From contig CAVPWP010000009.1 in NCBI GenBank assembly GCA_963709395.1, positions 124,001 to 188,000 of the forward strand: 64,000 nt of DNA, read 5' to 3'. This DNA is from CAVPWP01 sp963709395 (GTDB lineage: Bacteria > Pseudomonadota > Alphaproteobacteria > Rhodobacterales > Rhodobacteraceae). This document shows positions 62,745-64,000 of the stretch, piece after piece. Made by a program: the position numbers and the translations under genes. The notes under the pieces are model-generated. The model was not told where the DNA came from. It did not search any database and worked only from the letters and a program-made list of their open reading frames with translations. How positions within the stretch are numbered: the first letter of the stretch is position 1; each line of letters opens with the position of its first letter.

Positions 62745-64000
62745 TCAGGTCTCCCATGGGTGGAGGAGGTTCGTGACTCGCCGGATCTCAACCCGGCGGT
62801 TACGCTCTTCGGCGGCCTGCGTCGGTACCGCGAGAAGCGCTTCGCCATAACCTTGGAAGACAAGGTTCTCGGGCGGCACGCCGAAGTAGTCGACCAGCGC
62901 CTGCGCCACGGTTTCGGCCCGCCGATCCGACAGGGCGAGGTTGAAGGCGGCCGAGCCCGTGGCGTCGGTATGCCCCTCGATGAGGAAGACCTCGCGCGGA
63001 TTGGTGCGCATGAGCTCCAGCATCACCCCGGCGATCCCCGAAAGCGTCGCCGCCTGCTGCGGCGACAGCGCGGCCGAGCCGGTCTGGAACAGGACCGGGT
63101 CGCTCGACATCACCGGCGCGAGGGCGCGCAGCTCGGTGATGTTGCGGATCTGGGCGAGCGAGAAGGTCCGGTCGAGCGGCACGGTCGACGCGCGGACGAG
63201 TTCCGCCCCGAAGGCCGGGTCCGTCCCCGGGCGCAGCCGCACGGCCGGGGTCGTGAGCGGCGGGGGAAGGCGGCTCACCTGCACCGGCGCGAAGGCAAGC
63301 GTGTCGTCGAGAAGCGTGACCCGCCCCGTGCCGTCGATCCGTTCGCGCCGCAGGACGCGGCCGGTGGCGTCGCGCAGCGTCTCGACCCGCACGCCGTCGG
63401 CATAGGTGAGCACCGTGCGGGTCGACCCGTCGCGGTAGGTCGTCGTCTCTTCGCGCGTACCGGGCCGGCGCAGGATCGAGTCGTCGTCGCGCCAGACCTG
63501 GTAGGCGTTCGTCTCGCGGTCGACGACGACCACACGCTCGGGCGTGGTGGCGACGACCTCCTGCCGGTCGAAGATGAGCGCGCCGATGGCGAGTCCGGCG
63601 AGCGCGCCGAGGCCCGCGGCCTCGAGCTTTTCGCGCCGCTCCTTGTCCTGGGCGCTGGCTGCGGCCGCGGCGGCTGCGGCCGCCGCGTCGGTGGCACCGG
63701 CGGGGGCGGCAAGGACGGTGCCGCTGAACTCTTCGGCGGCGCTGCGCGTCTCGACGATCTCGCGGGTGGTTGTCTCCCCGACATCTGTCGCACCTGCTGG
63801 CGCCTCGGTCGCAGTCGCCTCGGCGGCCTCGCCCGTGGAGCCGGCTACGGCGGCGGCTGCGGCGGCGCCTCCAAGTACCCCTTCAAGGACCGAGACGGCC
63901 TCCTGCACCTCGGGGTTCTGCGCGGCCTGCGCGCGCACCGCCTCGTCCACGGGCGCAGCGATCTCCTCGGGCGCGGTTGTCGCCGGTTCGGCGATCACGG
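62745..64000 (-). CDS. OmpA-family envelope protein, N-terminus beyond the window
   Basis: At least 418 residues; the frame is still open at the window edge, so the signal peptide lies outside. An Ala-rich, low-complexity stretch (residues about 1-120 of what is seen) precedes a glycine-zipper-like segment AAGLGALAGLAIGALIFD. The C-terminal OmpA domain is clear: VLFQTGSAALSPQQAATLSG, LIEGHTDATGSAAFNLALSD, RRAETVAQALVDYFGV and ERNRRVEIRRV. It would bind peptidoglycan through the Asp/Arg pair of this domain. Confidence 0.88.
   Translation of the reverse strand, partial: VIAEPATTAPEEIAAPVDEAVRAQAAQNPEVQEAVSVLEGVLGGAAAAAAVAGSTGEAAEATATEAPAGATDVGETTTREIVETRSAAEEFSGTVLAAPAGATDAAAAAAAAAASAQDKERREKLEAAGLGALAGLAIGALIFDRQEVVATTPERVVVVDRETNAYQVWRDDDSILRRPGTREETTTYRDGSTRTVLTYADGVRVETLRDATGRVLRRERIDGTGRVTLLDDTLAFAPVQVSRLPPPLTTPAVRLRPGTDPAFGAELVRASTVPLDRTFSLAQIRNITELRALAPVMSSDPVLFQTGSAALSPQQAATLSGIAGVMLELMRTNPREVFLIEGHTDATGSAAFNLALSDRRAETVAQALVDYFGVPPENLVFQGYGEALLAVPTQAAEERNRRVEIRRVTNLLHPWET

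Noticed and set aside
1..64000. tRNA, rRNA, CRISPR arrays, riboswitches and intact insertion sequences
   Set aside because: No cloverleaf, rRNA-like stretch, regularly spaced repeats or paired terminal repeats were seen by eye. A glycine riboswitch was considered near soxB but no tandem aptamer pattern is visible.

Overview
The window is GC-rich, gene-dense alphaproteobacterial DNA. Operons with ATGA or TGATG overlaps, Liv- and Pot-type importers, a heterotetrameric sarcosine oxidase, MttB-superfamily proteins and betaine enzymes suggest a marine Rhodobacteraceae (Roseobacter-group) chromosome. That assignment is inference from gene content; no rRNA or tRNA marker is present.

Layout. (1) 1-6838, plus strand: end of an acyl-CoA ligase, a branched-chain-amino-acid-type ABC importer (five genes), a 4-HBT thioesterase, a RidA protein and a thiolase. 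It looks like an uptake and CoA-dependent degradation operon for an aromatic or related acid. (2) 6921-9594, minus: hmgA-fahA, the homogentisate pathway, behind a recognisable promoter. (3) 9790-25248, minus: one 13-gene, 15.5-kb run of class III aminotransferase, two PYROXD2-like flavoproteins, a GcvT-like protein, two Rieske oxygenases, a PotABCD-like importer, a DMSP-lyase-family cupin, an amidohydrolase and a PMT-like methyltransferase. It is divergent from a BetI-like tetR plus aldehyde dehydrogenase, with an 18-bp palindrome between them. I cannot match this set to a named pathway; it is the best candidate for an undescribed system. (4) 27580-32704: LysR, a dimethylglycine-dehydrogenase-like gene and an MttB-like gene. 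(5) 32709-39048, minus: acyl-CoA dehydrogenase, ADP-forming CoA ligase, CaiD, BKACE and carnitine dehydrogenase-thioesterase, a route from gamma-butyrobetaine/carnitine to glycine betaine, with a divergent GlxA/CdhR-like regulator. (6) 40098-43607, minus: an XRE regulator, a second MttB-like gene and a 3-hydroxyisobutyrate-dehydrogenase-like gene. (7) 43754-55478, plus: membrane desaturase-like protein, PhnD-like protein, second DMGDH-like enzyme, zinc alcohol dehydrogenase, enolase-superfamily enzyme and soxBDAG. (8) 55626-64000: an MFS protein, a DUF3300/DUF2950 pair, an osmC-family pseudogene, an arsR-permease/thioredoxin-MBL operon, an IS110-type remnant and an OmpA-family gene cut by the window end.

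Together, regions 3 to 7 form a methylated-amine catabolic island. Carnitine compounds are converted to glycine betaine, N-methyl groups are removed by Rieske, MttB-like, DMGDH-like and sarcosine oxidase steps, and the C1 units probably pass to tetrahydrofolate.

Caution on sequence quality: 16 otherwise well-conserved genes are broken by frameshifts. Nearly all are explained by one extra base, usually G or C (about 30 insertions against two or three deletions), and corrected lengths fit the families. One thiolase carries a compensating insertion/deletion pair. I read these as sequencing or assembly errors rather than real pseudogenes, and I give full gene spans across them.
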